From Actinomadura hallensis (GTDB lineage Bacteria > Actinomycetota > Actinomycetes > Streptosporangiales > Streptosporangiaceae): a stretch of DNA of 64,000 nucleotides. Location: positions 930,001-994,000 of the forward strand of contig NZ_VFPO01000001.1 in assembly GCF_006716765.1 (NCBI RefSeq). Direction: 5' to 3'. The position numbers and the translations under genes are program-made. Of this stretch, positions 24,897-34,019 are shown one piece after another (the stretch's first letter is position 1; the number at the start of each line of letters is the position of its first letter). The notes under the pieces are model-generated. The model was given only the letters and a program-made list of their open reading frames with translations. It did not search any database and was not told the origin of the DNA.

Positions 24897-25622
24897 TCAG
24901 GAGGCGTCCAGGTAGCGCAGGACGGCGAGGACGCGGCGGTGGTCGCTGCCCGTCGCCGCGAGGCCGAGCTTGGTGAAGATGTTCGCGACGTGCTTCTCGA
25001 CGGCCCGCTCGGTGACCACGAGGGACGCGGCGATGGCGGCGTTGGTCCGTCCCTCCGCCATCAGGGCCAGCACCTCCCGCTCGCGGGGCGTCAGCGCGTC
25101 CAGGCCGTCATGGCGAGAACCGTCACGGCGGGAGGCGCCGAGCAGGTGCGCGACGACCTCCGGGTCCAGGGCGGTGCCTCCGGCGGCGACGCGGGTCAGC
25201 GCGTCCACGAAGTCGTCCAGGTCGGACACCCGCTCCTTCAGCAGGTAGCCGACGCCCGCCGGGGACGAGCCGAGCAGCTCGGCCGCGTACCGCGTCTCCA
25301 CGTACTGCGAGAACAGCAGGACGCCCGTCCCGGGGAGCTCCCGGCGCAGCTCGATCGCGGCGCGCAGGCCCTCGTCGGTGTGCGTCGGCGGCATCCGGAT
25401 GTCGATCACCGCGACGTCCGGCCGGTGCTCGGCCACGGCCGCGCGCAGCGCCTCCGCATCGCCGACCCCCGCGACGACCTCGTGCCCGCGCAGGCCCAGC
25501 AGGTGCGCGAGCCCGTCCCGCAGGATCACCGCGTCCTCGGCGATCACCACCTTGAGCGGGGCCGTGCCGCCCGCCGGCGAGGCTCCCCGAGGGGCCGGGG
25601 GAGGCGTCATGGCGGGCGTCAT
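24897..25622 (-). CDS. LuxR-type response regulator
   Basis: A protein of 241 aa: Pro/Ala-rich lead, receiver domain (VVIAEDAVILRDG; phospho-Asp in VAVIDIRMPP), and LuxR HTH (TPREREVLALMAEGRTNAAIA). ATG 25622 overlaps the kinase stop (ATGA); ATG 25610 is an alternative. Third gene in an operon with a small membrane protein and a kinase. Confidence 0.88.
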   Translation of the reverse strand: MTPAMTPPPAPRGASPAGGTAPLKVVIAEDAVILRDGLAHLLGLRGHEVVAGVGDAEALRAAVAEHRPDVAVIDIRMPPTHTDEGLRAAIELRRELPGTGVLLFSQYVETRYAAELLGSSPAGVGYLLKERVSDLDDFVDALTRVAAGGTALDPEVVAHLLGASRRDGSRHDGLDALTPREREVLALMAEGRTNAAIAASLVVTERAVEKHVANIFTKLGLAATGSDHRRVLAVLRYLDAS

Positions 25623-26884
25623 GGCGTGCGGAGGGGGAGCGTGACGGTCACGGTGGTGGGTCCTCCCGTCGGGCTTTCCAGGTAGAGCTCGCCGTCCACG
25701 GTACGCACCCGCTCGGCGAGGCCCGCCAGCCCGCCGCCCGGCCGCACCCGCGCGCCGCCGCTCCCGTCGTCGGCCACGACGAGCCGGAGCGTGCCGTCCC
25801 CGGGTTCCCCGGCCGTGACGGTCACGTGCCGGGCGGCCGCGTGCTTGGCGGCGTTCGCGAGCAGCTCGGACACGCAGAAGTACGCGATCGACTCGATGGC
25901 GGCGGACGGGCGTTCCGGCAGGTCCGCGTCCAGCTCCACCGGGACGGGGGAGCGGGCCGACAGCGTGGCGAGCGCCGCGTCCAGGCCCTTGTCCAGGACG
26001 GGCGGGTGGATGCCGCGCACCAGCTCGCGCAGCTCGGAGATCGCCGCGCGGGCGGTCGCGTGCGCGTCGTCGACGAGTTCCCGGGTCGTGCCGGGCGCGT
26101 CCGGCGGGAGCGTCTCCTTCAGCGCGGCGAGCGTCATCGTCAGCGAGACGAGCCGTACCTGGGCGCCGTCGTGGAGGTCGCGTTCGATGCGGCGGAGCGT
26201 CGCGGCGGCGTCCTCCACGGCGTAGGAGCGGCTCTCCTCCAGGTCGCGGATGCGGGCGTCGCGGGGGCGCCGGCCGAGCAGCGCGCGCAGCGCGGCCGTG
26301 TCCAGGGCGGCGGCCAGCCGGACGGCGCGCGGCGCGAGGAGCAGCAGGGCGGCGCCCGCGCCCGCGACCAGGAGGCTGCGCTGCCAGGTGTCGAAGTAGA
26401 AGCCGCCGACCGACAGGCCGTATCGCGGCTCGCCGGCGGAGTCGCGGCCGCGCACCTCGTTGAGACCGAGCGACCACTGGATCGGATACGTCAGCAGGAG
26501 GAACCCGTACACCCAGGTCACGAGCACGGTGGCGAGGCCGAGCAGGGCCGGCGGCAGCCCGGCCAGCAGGTGCAGGAACGCCCGGTAGCCGGCGCCGTCG
26601 TGCGCGTCCCGCACCCATGCCCGCAACCCGGCCCGGGGCCGGGGCCGCTCCGGCGCGGGCACGTGCTCGTCCAGCAGGACGGCCGCGAGGCGCCGGTGCA
26701 GCGCGCCGAACCTGCGGGCGCCGCGCAGCACCGCCGCCGTCGCCGGGCCGCCCAGCCGCGTGACCGACAGGATCCCGCCGAGCACGGCCGACACCAGCGC
26801 GTAGCCGAAGCCGGCCAGTGCGAGAGGCGCTTTCACCAGCAGGTAGAGGGTGTCCGCGGCGGCTCTGCGCAGGACGGCTCTCAT
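25619..26884 (-). CDS. Sensor histidine kinase with N-terminal putative-sensor membrane domain
   Basis: A protein of 421 aa: an N-terminal four-helix membrane region like the actinobacterial putative sensor domain, HisKA_3 (IERDLHDGAQVRLVSLTM) and HATPase (SELLANAAKHAAARHV, then GGGLAGLAERV). ATG 26884 is fixed by the ATGA overlap with the upstream gene. The signal is unknown; this class often senses cell-envelope stress. Confidence 0.88.
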   Translation of the reverse strand: MRAVLRRAAADTLYLLVKAPLALAGFGYALVSAVLGGILSVTRLGGPATAAVLRGARRFGALHRRLAAVLLDEHVPAPERPRPRAGLRAWVRDAHDGAGYRAFLHLLAGLPPALLGLATVLVTWVYGFLLLTYPIQWSLGLNEVRGRDSAGEPRYGLSVGGFYFDTWQRSLLVAGAGAALLLLAPRAVRLAAALDTAALRALLGRRPRDARIRDLEESRSYAVEDAAATLRRIERDLHDGAQVRLVSLTMTLAALKETLPPDAPGTTRELVDDAHATARAAISELRELVRGIHPPVLDKGLDAALATLSARSPVPVELDADLPERPSAAIESIAYFCVSELLANAAKHAAARHVTVTAGEPGDGTLRLVVADDGSGGARVRPGGGLAGLAERVRTVDGELYLESPTGGPTTVTVTLPLRTP

Positions 26885-27435
26885 CGCTCCATGGTCCCGC
26901 CGCCGGTCGCCCTGCCGGTCGTCCCGCCTACTGCGTTGCCGGCCACGCCCAGGAGGAGCCGCGTGTGGAGCGCGGTGAGGCACTTGAGGACGAAGGGCAT
27001 CAGGAGAAGCATCACGAGCCCGCCCAAGGCGTGGACGGCCCAGGCGCCCGCGAGTGTGGGGCCGCCCCAGGCGTCGTCGAGCGTGCCGCCCATCCCGATG
27101 AGCCGGCGTCCCGGATAAAGCAGATTGAGGACGACGATGGCCCATCCGTAGGAAACGACCAGTAGCGATGCAGCGTTCAGCGGTACCGACAGCACCGCGT
27201 GAAGGATGGTCTGGAAGCGTCCTCTGGGCGCGGCCTCGACGTTCAGGAGGCGTCGGGCGAGCGATCCCTGAACGGGGGCGCCGGTGAGCGACACCAAGGC
27301 CGCCGGAAGGGCGGCGAGCATGTACGCGGTCCTCAGGAACAGCGTTCGGCCGAAGTGGGCCCGGCCGAGGCCGGCCGGGAGGCGGGCACCGGAGACGGAG
27401 CCGGTGTCGAGCCGCGTCGTGCCGAGCCGTGTCAT
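26881..27435 (-). CDS. Small membrane protein preceding a two-component system
   Basis: A protein of 184 aa with four hydrophobic segments (about 35-55, 82-105, 125-150, and a shorter one). It resembles the sensor membrane domain of the kinase it overlaps by 4 bp, so it may be a separate sensing subunit or a duplicated sensor domain. No catalytic motif seen. Start GTG/ATG near 27435 fits a Thr/Arg-rich cytoplasmic N-terminus. Confidence 0.6.
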   Translation of the reverse strand: MTRLGTTRLDTGSVSGARLPAGLGRAHFGRTLFLRTAYMLAALPAALVSLTGAPVQGSLARRLLNVEAAPRGRFQTILHAVLSVPLNAASLLVVSYGWAIVVLNLLYPGRRLIGMGGTLDDAWGGPTLAGAWAVHALGGLVMLLLMPFVLKCLTALHTRLLLGVAGNAVGGTTGRATGGGTMER

Positions 27436-27559
27436 GGAACACCCCTCCGTGCGGACGAGCAGGTGTTTCCAGGCTCCTTCCCCGGGCCGTCAGGGTCGAT
27501 CGTGGAGGCACGCCGTTCCGGGTTCGGTTAACCGAACCGCGCGCTCCTCCGCCGCCCGG

Positions 27560-28048
27560 TCACTCCTGGTCCGGCGCGCAGGGAGCCTGCCGGTCGGGGT
27601 CGAGGCCGGCGAGGAGGGTGTGCAGGATCTCGCGGAACTCCAGCATCTGCTCGCGGGTCAGCGGGTCGAACAGGCGGCGCCTGACCTCGGCGACGTGGCC
27701 GGGGGCGGCCTCGGCGAGCACGGCGTAGCCCTCGTCGGTCAGCTCGGCGATCGTGGTGCGGCGGTCGGTGGGGTGCTTGGTCCGGCGCACCCAGCCCGCC
27801 TCCTCCAGCCGGTTCACGGCGTGGGACAGGCGGCTCGGCGACGAGTGGACGACCCTCGCGAGCTCGCTCATCGTCAGCGCGCGGCCGGGGGCCTCCGACA
27901 GCATCGCCAGGGTCACGTAGTAGGTGTGCGGCATCCCGGCGTCGCGCTGGAGCTGCCGGTCGAGGGCCTCCATGAGCAGGCGCGACGTCCACAGGAAGGC
28001 GCGCCACGTCTCCTGTTCCTCGGCGTCGAGCCACGGCGGTTCCGTCAT
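27560..28048 (-). CDS. MarR-family regulator, divergent from an extradiol dioxygenase
   Basis: A protein of 162 aa with winged helix (ALTMSELARVVHSSPSRLSH then NRLEEAGWVRR) and DRRTTIAELTDEG wing. It is divergent from the dioxygenase gene across 144 bp holding two perfect 12-bp palindromes. MhqR-type MarR proteins that respond to quinones control similar dioxygenases in Firmicutes; the same logic is inferred here. Confidence 0.88.
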   Translation of the reverse strand: MTEPPWLDAEEQETWRAFLWTSRLLMEALDRQLQRDAGMPHTYYVTLAMLSEAPGRALTMSELARVVHSSPSRLSHAVNRLEEAGWVRRTKHPTDRRTTIAELTDEGYAVLAEAAPGHVAEVRRRLFDPLTREQMLEFREILHTLLAGLDPDRQAPCAPDQE

Positions 28049-28070
28049 GCTCCCAAGCCTACCCGAAAGA

Positions 28071-28097
28071 TTGAAGCTTCAAGACTTGAAATTTCAA
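28071..28097. promoter_or_regulatory. Two perfect palindromes between marR-like and dioxygenase genes
   Basis: TTGAAGCTTCAA (28071-28082) and TTGAAATTTCAA (28086-28097), start to start 15 bp. Both share TTGAA-NN-TTCAA. Likely MarR operator. Confidence 0.75.
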
Positions 28098-28192
28098 CTA
28101 AAGTCGGCGTACGTTGGGGAGGCAAGGTTGAAGAGCCAACTGTTGAGCGAACAACTATCGACGACGCGGGGGACGACCTCAAGGGGGATGAC

Positions 28193-28954
28193 ATGACTCG
28201 CATGCCCGTTCTCTACCTCAGCCACGGAGCTCCGCCCCTCGCCGACGATCCCGTGTGGAAGGACGAGCTGGCCCGCTGGTCCGCCGAGCTGCCGAAGCCC
28301 AAGGCCGTCCTGATGGTGTCCGCGCACTGGGAGGAGGCGCCGCTGAGCATCGGCGCGACCCGCCCGGTGCCGCTCGTGTACGACTTCTGGGGCTTCCCGG
28401 AGCGGTACTACACCGTCCGCTACGACGCGCCGGGCGCTCCCGAACTGGCGAGCGAGGTCCGCAAGCTCATCCCCGGCGTCCACCAGGACGAGGAGCGGGG
28501 GCTCGACCACGGCGCCTACGTGCCGCTCGTGGAGATGTACCCGGACGCCGACGTCCCCGTACTGCAGATGTCCATGCCCACGCTCGAGCCTTCACGGCTG
28601 TTCGGGATCGGGCGGAGCCTCGCGCCGCTGCGCGACCAGGGCGTCCTCATCATCGGGAGCGGGTTCACCACCCACAACCTGAGGGAGATGGGGCACGGAC
28701 CGGACGCGACGCCGCCCGCGTGGTCGGCGGAGTTCGACGAGTGGGCGCAGCGAACGGTGGAGAGCGGCGACGTCGACGCCCTGCTCGACTTCCGCCACAA
28801 GGCCCCGGCGGCCCGCGTCGCGCACCCGCGCACGGACCACTTCGCGCCCCTGTTCATGGCGCTCGGCGCCGACGCGGACAACCCCTCGGAGCGCCGGTCC
28901 GTCATCGACGGCTACTGGTTCGGCCTGGCGAAGCGCTCCTTCCAGTTCGGCTGA
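28193..28954 (+). CDS. DODA-type extradiol ring-opening dioxygenase (YgiD/LigB family)
   Basis: A protein of 253 aa. Metal ligands expected for the family are visible: SHGAPP (His near residue 10), SAHWEE (His about 45) and GLDHGAYVPL; the C-terminal TDHFAPLF is also typical. Members cleave catechols such as DOPA using Zn or Fe. ATG 28193 follows AAGGGGG. Regulated by the divergent MarR, suggesting detoxification of a catechol or quinone-derived compound. Confidence 0.88.
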   Translation: MTRMPVLYLSHGAPPLADDPVWKDELARWSAELPKPKAVLMVSAHWEEAPLSIGATRPVPLVYDFWGFPERYYTVRYDAPGAPELASEVRKLIPGVHQDEERGLDHGAYVPLVEMYPDADVPVLQMSMPTLEPSRLFGIGRSLAPLRDQGVLIIGSGFTTHNLREMGHGPDATPPAWSAEFDEWAQRTVESGDVDALLDFRHKAPAARVAHPRTDHFAPLFMALGADADNPSERRSVIDGYWFGLAKRSFQFG

Positions 28955-28990
28955 CCGGTTCGGCTGACCCGCCCGGGAGGAAGGCCGGGG

Positions 28991-29860
28991 TCAGTCGGAG
29001 CGGGAGCCGTTCATCGCGGCGGAGCCCTCCATCTGGGAGAAGCCGGTGCGCCACGACGGGAACTGCGGCTTCCAGCCGAGGTTCAGCGCCTTGGCGTTCG
29101 AGACCGGGCGGCCGGTCGTGGCGGCGTGCTTCCCGGCGCTGCCCGGGGTGGGCGCGCCGAGCGCCGCGCTGTAGACCGGGAGCCAGTCGGCGGTCGTCGC
29201 CGGCTCGTCGTCGACGATGTTGACCGCGCCCGCGGGCCAGTCCAGCGCCGCCAGCGCGGCCGAGGCCGCGTCGTCGGCGTGCACGAACGACGTCCACGAC
29301 GGGGCGAGGCGCAGGCTGCCCGCCCGCACCCGCTCGGCGATCGCGCCGTCCGGGGCGTACCAGGTGCCGGGCCCGTAGAGCGCGCCGTACCGCAGCACGA
29401 CCCCGCGGGGCATCTCGGCGACCGCGTTCTCGAGCGCCGCGACGCCCTCGTACGGCGGCAGCGACGGGTCCAGGGGGTCGGTCTCGACGGCGGGCGTGTC
29501 GCCGGGCTTGTACAGCCACGCGATGCTCTGCGCGACCATCGTCTCGACGTTCGCGGCCAGGGCGGCCTCGACGAGGTTGCGGGTGCCCTCGATCCGCAGG
29601 TGCGAGTTGGCCTCGAAGTCCTCGTCGCTGAGATCGGTGAGCTGGTGGATCACCGCGTCGGGGCGTTCGGCGGCCACGGCCTTGCGCAGGGCGGAGGCGT
29701 CGAGCGCGTCCACGACGACCGGCGTGGCTCCGAGCTCGCGGAGCATGTCGGCGCGACCGGGGCGGCGTGTCGTCCCTGCGACCTCGTGGCCCGCCTGGAC
29801 GAGCAGCGGGATCAGCCGGCGACCGACGACACCGGTCGCTCCGGCGAGGAGAATCTTCAA
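28991..29860 (-). CDS. NAD-dependent epimerase/dehydratase family protein
   Basis: A protein of 289 aa. The Rossmann motif GATGVVGRRL (GxxGxxG) is at the N-terminus, with DALDASALRKAV following. The classic YxxxK is not clear: the region APVYG-like LRYGALYGPGTWY is present. Family substrates include nucleotide sugars, flavonoids and quinones; here none can be assigned. Convergent with the dioxygenase gene and 37 bp from it. Confidence 0.8.
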   Translation of the reverse strand: MKILLAGATGVVGRRLIPLLVQAGHEVAGTTRRPGRADMLRELGATPVVVDALDASALRKAVAAERPDAVIHQLTDLSDEDFEANSHLRIEGTRNLVEAALAANVETMVAQSIAWLYKPGDTPAVETDPLDPSLPPYEGVAALENAVAEMPRGVVLRYGALYGPGTWYAPDGAIAERVRAGSLRLAPSWTSFVHADDAASAALAALDWPAGAVNIVDDEPATTADWLPVYSAALGAPTPGSAGKHAATTGRPVSNAKALNLGWKPQFPSWRTGFSQMEGSAAMNGSRSD

Positions 29861-30132
29861 GGGGGTACCTCCACGACTTTCACGCCTTTGTGGTCGTCCC
29901 GACGGCAGGATAGGCAGTCACTCTTTCGCTGTTCACGTCCGGCCTTCCGCATGGTGGCCCCCGCGTTCCGGCCGCACGAAGTCGGACGGGCCGCCGCTCC
30001 CCCGCAGCCCCGTCCGTCATGAGCGTACCGCCGGGAACCGCCCGCATGCGTTTCACGACCGGCCCGGGCGAGAATTCTTCTCTTCTGATGAGGTTCGTGA
30101 CGGGGTTCGGCCACAGCGGAGGAACGGCGGAC

Positions 30133-30645
30133 ATGAAGATCTCTCTCGTCCGGGGCGACATCACCGAGCAGGAGGTCGACGCGATCGTGAACGCGGCGAA
30201 CTCGTCCCTCCTGGGCGGGGGCGGGGTGGACGGCGCGATTCACCGCAAGGGCGGTCCGGAGATTCTGGACGAATGCCGCAAATTGCGCGCGTCACACTAT
30301 GCCGGCGGTCTTCCCACCGGTCAGGCGGTCGCGACGACCGCCGGGCGGCTGTCCGCGAAATGGGTCATCCACACCGTCGGCCCCGTCTATTCGGCGTCGG
30401 AGGACCGCTCCGCCCAGCTCGCCTCCTGCCACCGGGAATCCCTGCGGGCCGCCGACGATCTCGGCGTCGCATCGATCGCCTTTCCGGCCGTCTCCGCGGG
30501 CATTTACGGATGGCCCGTGGACGACGCCGCCCGCATCGCCGTGGGAACGGTCCGCTCCACCCCCACCAACGTGAACGACGTGCGGTTCGTCCTGTTCACC
30601 GACGAGGCGTACGAGGCGTACGAACGCGCCCTCATGAAGCCATAG
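30133..30645 (+). CDS. Macro domain protein, O-acetyl-ADP-ribose deacetylase type
   Basis: A protein of 170 aa that is one macro domain: DAIVNAANSSLLGGGGVDG is the ADP-ribose site with catalytic Asn/Asp-type residues, and FPAVSAGIYGWP the second loop. YmdB-type family members remove ADP-ribose or O-acetyl groups. ATG 30133 follows GGAGGA by 8 nt; longer in-frame starts from 30019 lack support. The stop codon lies inside the first unit of a repeat array. Confidence 0.9.
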   Translation: MKISLVRGDITEQEVDAIVNAANSSLLGGGGVDGAIHRKGGPEILDECRKLRASHYAGGLPTGQAVATTAGRLSAKWVIHTVGPVYSASEDRSAQLASCHRESLRAADDLGVASIAFPAVSAGIYGWPVDDAARIAVGTVRSTPTNVNDVRFVLFTDEAYEAYERALMKP

Positions 30646-30725
30646 CGCGCGCCACGCGGAGTCATACCGCGCGCCACGCGGGAGTCACAGCGCGCGCCAT
30701 GCGGGGTCATAGCGCGCGCTGCACG
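30641..30725. repeat. 22-bp GAGTCA repeat array after the macro gene
   Basis: About 3.8 imperfect units of 22-23 bp starting at 30641, 30663, 30686 and 30708, consensus CATAGCGCGCGCCACGCGG plus GAGT. The first unit includes the TAG stop of the macro gene. Confidence 0.75.
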
Positions 30726-30758
30726 AGGTACGACGGCGCTCGCGGAGTCCCGGGAGTC

Positions 30759-31220
30759 CTAGTCCTCCTTCGGCGGGGGGACGACGAGCGTGGGGCGGTG
30801 CGCCTGGTGCAGGACGCGGGTCGAGACGCTGCCGAGGAGCACCGACCGGGCGCCCGCCAGGCCCCGCGAGCCGGTGACGATCAGTGAGGCGTTCAGCTCG
30901 TCCGCGACGTCCACGATCGCCGCCCACACCGGGCCGCCCCCGCGCTCGACCCGCGTCGTCACCTGGGTCAGCCCGTTGGCGAGCGCGAGGTCCGCCCCGT
31001 GCCGGGCGAGCCGCTCCGCCTGCTTCTGCTCCTCGTACCCGTCGCCCTCCTGCCAGGCCGCCACCGACGCCACGGCCGCGAGCGCCGCCCAGTTGATCTG
31101 CTCCAGCAGCGGCTCCCACACCGTCATGACCACCGCGGGCTCGGGCTTGACGTGCCGCGCGGCGTACGCGACGGCGGCCTGCGCGTCGTCGGAACCGTCG
31201 TAGGCGAAAAGGATCGTCAT
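30759..31220 (-). CDS. Universal stress protein (UspA family)
   Basis: A protein of 153 aa, a single Usp domain. N-terminal ILFAYDGSDDAQAAV and C-terminal GSRGLAGARSVLLGSVS give the ATP-binding G-2x-G-9x-G-(S/T) motif, so it belongs to the ATP-binding class. Monocistronic. Probably stress or dormancy related, by family. Confidence 0.92.
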   Translation of the reverse strand: MTILFAYDGSDDAQAAVAYAARHVKPEPAVVMTVWEPLLEQINWAALAAVASVAAWQEGDGYEEQKQAERLARHGADLALANGLTQVTTRVERGGGPVWAAIVDVADELNASLIVTGSRGLAGARSVLLGSVSTRVLHQAHRPTLVVPPPKED

Positions 31221-31275
31221 GGCGAGTACCTCTCCAGCGCGCGGCCCGCCGAACGCCCGCGCGCCGTGGGAAGCC

Positions 31276-32061
31276 TCACCCCGCGGGGGCGCGGCCGGGG
31301 CCGGGCGGGCCCGCGAACGCCTGGGCGATGTCGAGCCAGCGGTCGGCGTCCGCGCCCACGGCGGTGAGGGCGAGGTCGTCGCGGTGGCGGCGCTGGGTGA
31401 CCAGGTGGCAGAAGTCGAGGGCGGGGCCGGTGACCGACTGCGCGGCGTCCGGCGGACCCCACGTCCACTCCTCGCCCGCCGGGCCCTTCAGGACGACGCG
31501 GAACTCCTCGGCGGGCGGCTCGAGGCCGCGGTTGCGGAACGAGAAGTCGCGGGTCCGGACGCCGATGTGGGCGACGTGCCGGAGCCGGTGGGTGGACTCG
31601 CGCCGCTCGCCCAGCGCGTCGGCGACGTCCTCGCCGTGCGCCCACGTCTCCATGAGCCGCGCCGTCGCCATCGACGCCGCGCTCATCGGCGGGCCGAACC
31701 AGGGCAGCCGCGTCCCCGCGGGGACGGCGGCCAGGACGTCCACCACGCGGCGGCGCCCCCCGCGCCAGCGGGCGAGGAGGCGTGCCGGATCCTCGCCGGC
31801 GCCCTCCGCGGCGCCGGCCTCGACGTACCCGGCGGGGTCCGCGAGGGCCTGCTCGAGCAGCCTCCCGAACGCGGCGGCGTCGGTGGCCGCGACGACGGCC
31901 TGCTCGTCGGTCCAGGCGAGGTGGGAGATCTGGTGCGCGATCGTCCAGCCCTCGGCCGGGGTCGGGTCCGCCCAGCGGGCGGCGGGCAGCGGCGCGACGA
32001 GGGCGTCGAGGGAGTCGCCCTCGGCGGCGAGATCGGCGAGAAGGGAATCCAGGTCCGGCAT
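31276..32061 (-). CDS. TIGR03084-family protein (DinB/mycothiol isomerase-like fold)
   Basis: A protein of 261 aa. The N-terminal half has the DinB-like four-helix pattern with [10 protein letters not shown] and [11 protein letters not shown], giving the three-His metal site of mycothiol-dependent maleylpyruvate isomerase-like proteins. The C-terminal half is beta-rich. TIGR03084 members occur beside acyl-CoA metabolism genes in actinobacteria, and here an acyl-CoA synthetase lies upstream on the same strand. Confidence 0.8.
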   Translation of the reverse strand: MPDLDSLLADLAAEGDSLDALVAPLPAARWADPTPAEGWTIAHQISHLAWTDEQAVVAATDAAAFGRLLEQALADPAGYVEAGAAEGAGEDPARLLARWRGGRRRVVDVLAAVPAGTRLPWFGPPMSAASMATARLMETWAHGEDVADALGERRESTHRLRHVAHIGVRTRDFSFRNRGLEPPAEEFRVVLKGPAGEEWTWGPPDAAQSVTGPALDFCHLVTQRRHRDDLALTAVGADADRWLDIAQAFAGPPGPGRAPAG

Positions 32062-32177
32062 GCCGTCAGGATCTCCCGGAAGGGCGCCGCCCGTACAGGG
32101 TCGCGCGCGACAAACCGAACCTCATTCGCGTTGTTTCGCCGCGCTTGAGTCGTGACGCGTCCTGATCGGGTCCACGG

Positions 32178-33815
32178 TCACCCGGCTCCGTCGACGAGGG
32201 AGCGCGCGGTCGCGTAGTCGGCCTTGCCGTTGGGCAGGCGCAGGTCCAGCGCGGTGCGCACGAACGCCTTCGGGATCTTGTAGCGGGCCAGGTGCGCGGC
32301 GCACCCCTCGCGAAGCTCCTCGTCCGTCGGGGCGGCACCGGAAGGGGCCGGGCGGACGACCGCGACGATCTCCGTTCCCCAGCGTTCGCTCGGGCGGCCG
32401 ACGACCAGCGCGTCCGCGACGCCGGGCAGCCCGCGCAGGACGTTCTCGACCTCCTCCGCGAACACCTTCTCCCCGCCGGTGTTGATCGTCGTGGCCTCCC
32501 TCCCGTGGACCTCGACGGTGCCGTCCGCGAGCAGCCGGGCCCGGTCGCCGGGCACGACGAGCCGCTCGCCGTCCACGGTGAGGAAGGTGGACGCGGTCTT
32601 CTCCGGGTCGCCGAGATAGCCGAGCGGGATCGCATCGCCGCCCTTGGCGAGCCAGCCCATCTCGTCCTCGCCGGGCTTGAGGCGCCGCGACCGGTCGGCG
32701 CTGAGGACGGCCGTGCCCGGCGTCGGCACGAACGTGCGCGCCGACGAGCCGCTGCGCGCCACCTGGAAACCGGACTCCGACGACCCGACGATGTCCACGA
32801 TCCGGGCGTGCGGCAGCAGGTCGAGGAGCCGCCGCTTGACGTCCGGGCTGATGGCGGCGGCCGAGTTGACGAACGACCGCAGCGAGCCGAGGTCGTGCTC
32901 CCGGGACTCCAGGACCTCCACGATCGGGCGGGCGAAGGCGTCCCCGACCAGCGGCATCCGGGTGACGCGCTCCCGTTCGGCGGTCGCCATCAGGTCGGCG
33001 GCGTCCAGGCCGTCCACCCGCTCGGGGAAGACGACGCACGCGCCGCCGCACCAGCCGCCGAGTGACGACCACGTCCCCGCGCCGTGCATGAGCGGCGGCC
33101 CGATCAGCACCCGGTGGTCGCTGCGGACGGCCTTCTCGACGGCCTCCTCCAGGTCGGTGAGCGGGCTGCCGTCGCGGCGCCGCATGCCGAGCGGGCCGAT
33201 CATCAGGTCGCCGATCCGCCACAGGACGCCCTTCGGCATGCCGGTCGTCCCGCCCGTATAGAGGATGTGCAGGTCACCGGGCTCGGGGCGGACGTCGTGC
33301 AGGGGGTCGGGCGACGCCTTGGCGAGGGCCTCCTCGTAGTCCAGCGCGCCGGGCAGCAGCCCCTCGCCGGACTCGTCGGCGACTTGGAGGAGCAGGGGCC
33401 GGCGGCCGAGCCGCTCGACGACCCGCCCGATGACCGGCGCGAACCGGGCGTGGTACATCACGGCGGCCGGGCGCGCGTCGCCGAAGAGGTGGACCAGTTC
33501 GTCGTCCACGTACCGGTAGTTGACGTTGAACGGCGCGACCCGGGCCTTGTGCGCGCCGAGGAGCCCCTCCAGGTACTCGGGACCGTTGTGCAGGTACAGG
33601 GCGAGGTGGTCGTGGGGCGACTCCCACGGCTCGGACGCCCGCCGGTCCTCCTCGCGCAGACCCAGGCCGTTCCCGTGCAGGACGTTCGCCAGCCGCCGCG
33701 TCCGCTCCGACACCTCGCGCCAGGTCATCCGGCTGTCGCGCCAGACCAGGCACTCACGGTCGGGTACGGCGGCGGCGATCGCCTCGTGCAGGGTCGCCAG
33801 GTCGAGCATCGGCAC
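32178..33815 (-). CDS. Acyl-CoA synthetase (AMP-binding, FadD family)
   Basis: A protein of 545 aa. P-loop ILYTGGTTGMPKGV (A3 motif), adenylate-binding VGSSESG, GDRARLLADGTVEVHGR (Asp and Arg that grip the nucleotide) and a C-terminal GKADYATAR with the catalytic Lys-type PNGK. Forms acyl-adenylate then acyl-CoA. 116 bp upstream of the TIGR03084 gene, probably one transcript. Chain specificity unknown. Confidence 0.9.
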   Translation of the reverse strand: MPMLDLATLHEAIAAAVPDRECLVWRDSRMTWREVSERTRRLANVLHGNGLGLREEDRRASEPWESPHDHLALYLHNGPEYLEGLLGAHKARVAPFNVNYRYVDDELVHLFGDARPAAVMYHARFAPVIGRVVERLGRRPLLLQVADESGEGLLPGALDYEEALAKASPDPLHDVRPEPGDLHILYTGGTTGMPKGVLWRIGDLMIGPLGMRRRDGSPLTDLEEAVEKAVRSDHRVLIGPPLMHGAGTWSSLGGWCGGACVVFPERVDGLDAADLMATAERERVTRMPLVGDAFARPIVEVLESREHDLGSLRSFVNSAAAISPDVKRRLLDLLPHARIVDIVGSSESGFQVARSGSSARTFVPTPGTAVLSADRSRRLKPGEDEMGWLAKGGDAIPLGYLGDPEKTASTFLTVDGERLVVPGDRARLLADGTVEVHGREATTINTGGEKVFAEEVENVLRGLPGVADALVVGRPSERWGTEIVAVVRPAPSGAAPTDEELREGCAAHLARYKIPKAFVRTALDLRLPNGKADYATARSLVDGAG

Positions 33816-34019
33816 TCTCCTCGGGGACGGCGTCAGCCTCGGGACGTGTCGACAGCACCGTAACCGACTACTTACGCTCGCCGGAGCGCCGGGGTCCGCG
33901 CCGGGAGGCGTCCCGCACGGGTGGGCCGGGCGGGCGAACGGGCCGCGAACCCGGAGAAGAGCCGGGGAAGGAGCCGGGAGACGAACAACGCATAGCGGGG
34001 GATACGGAAAAATTATCCG

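Noticed and set aside
26885..27511. Extension of the second histidine kinase upstream of ATG 26884
   Set aside because: It overlaps the small membrane protein gene in another frame, and the ATGA overlap fixes the shorter start.
30641..30725. CRISPR-like array
   Set aside because: Units are contiguous 22-bp degenerate repeats without unique spacers.
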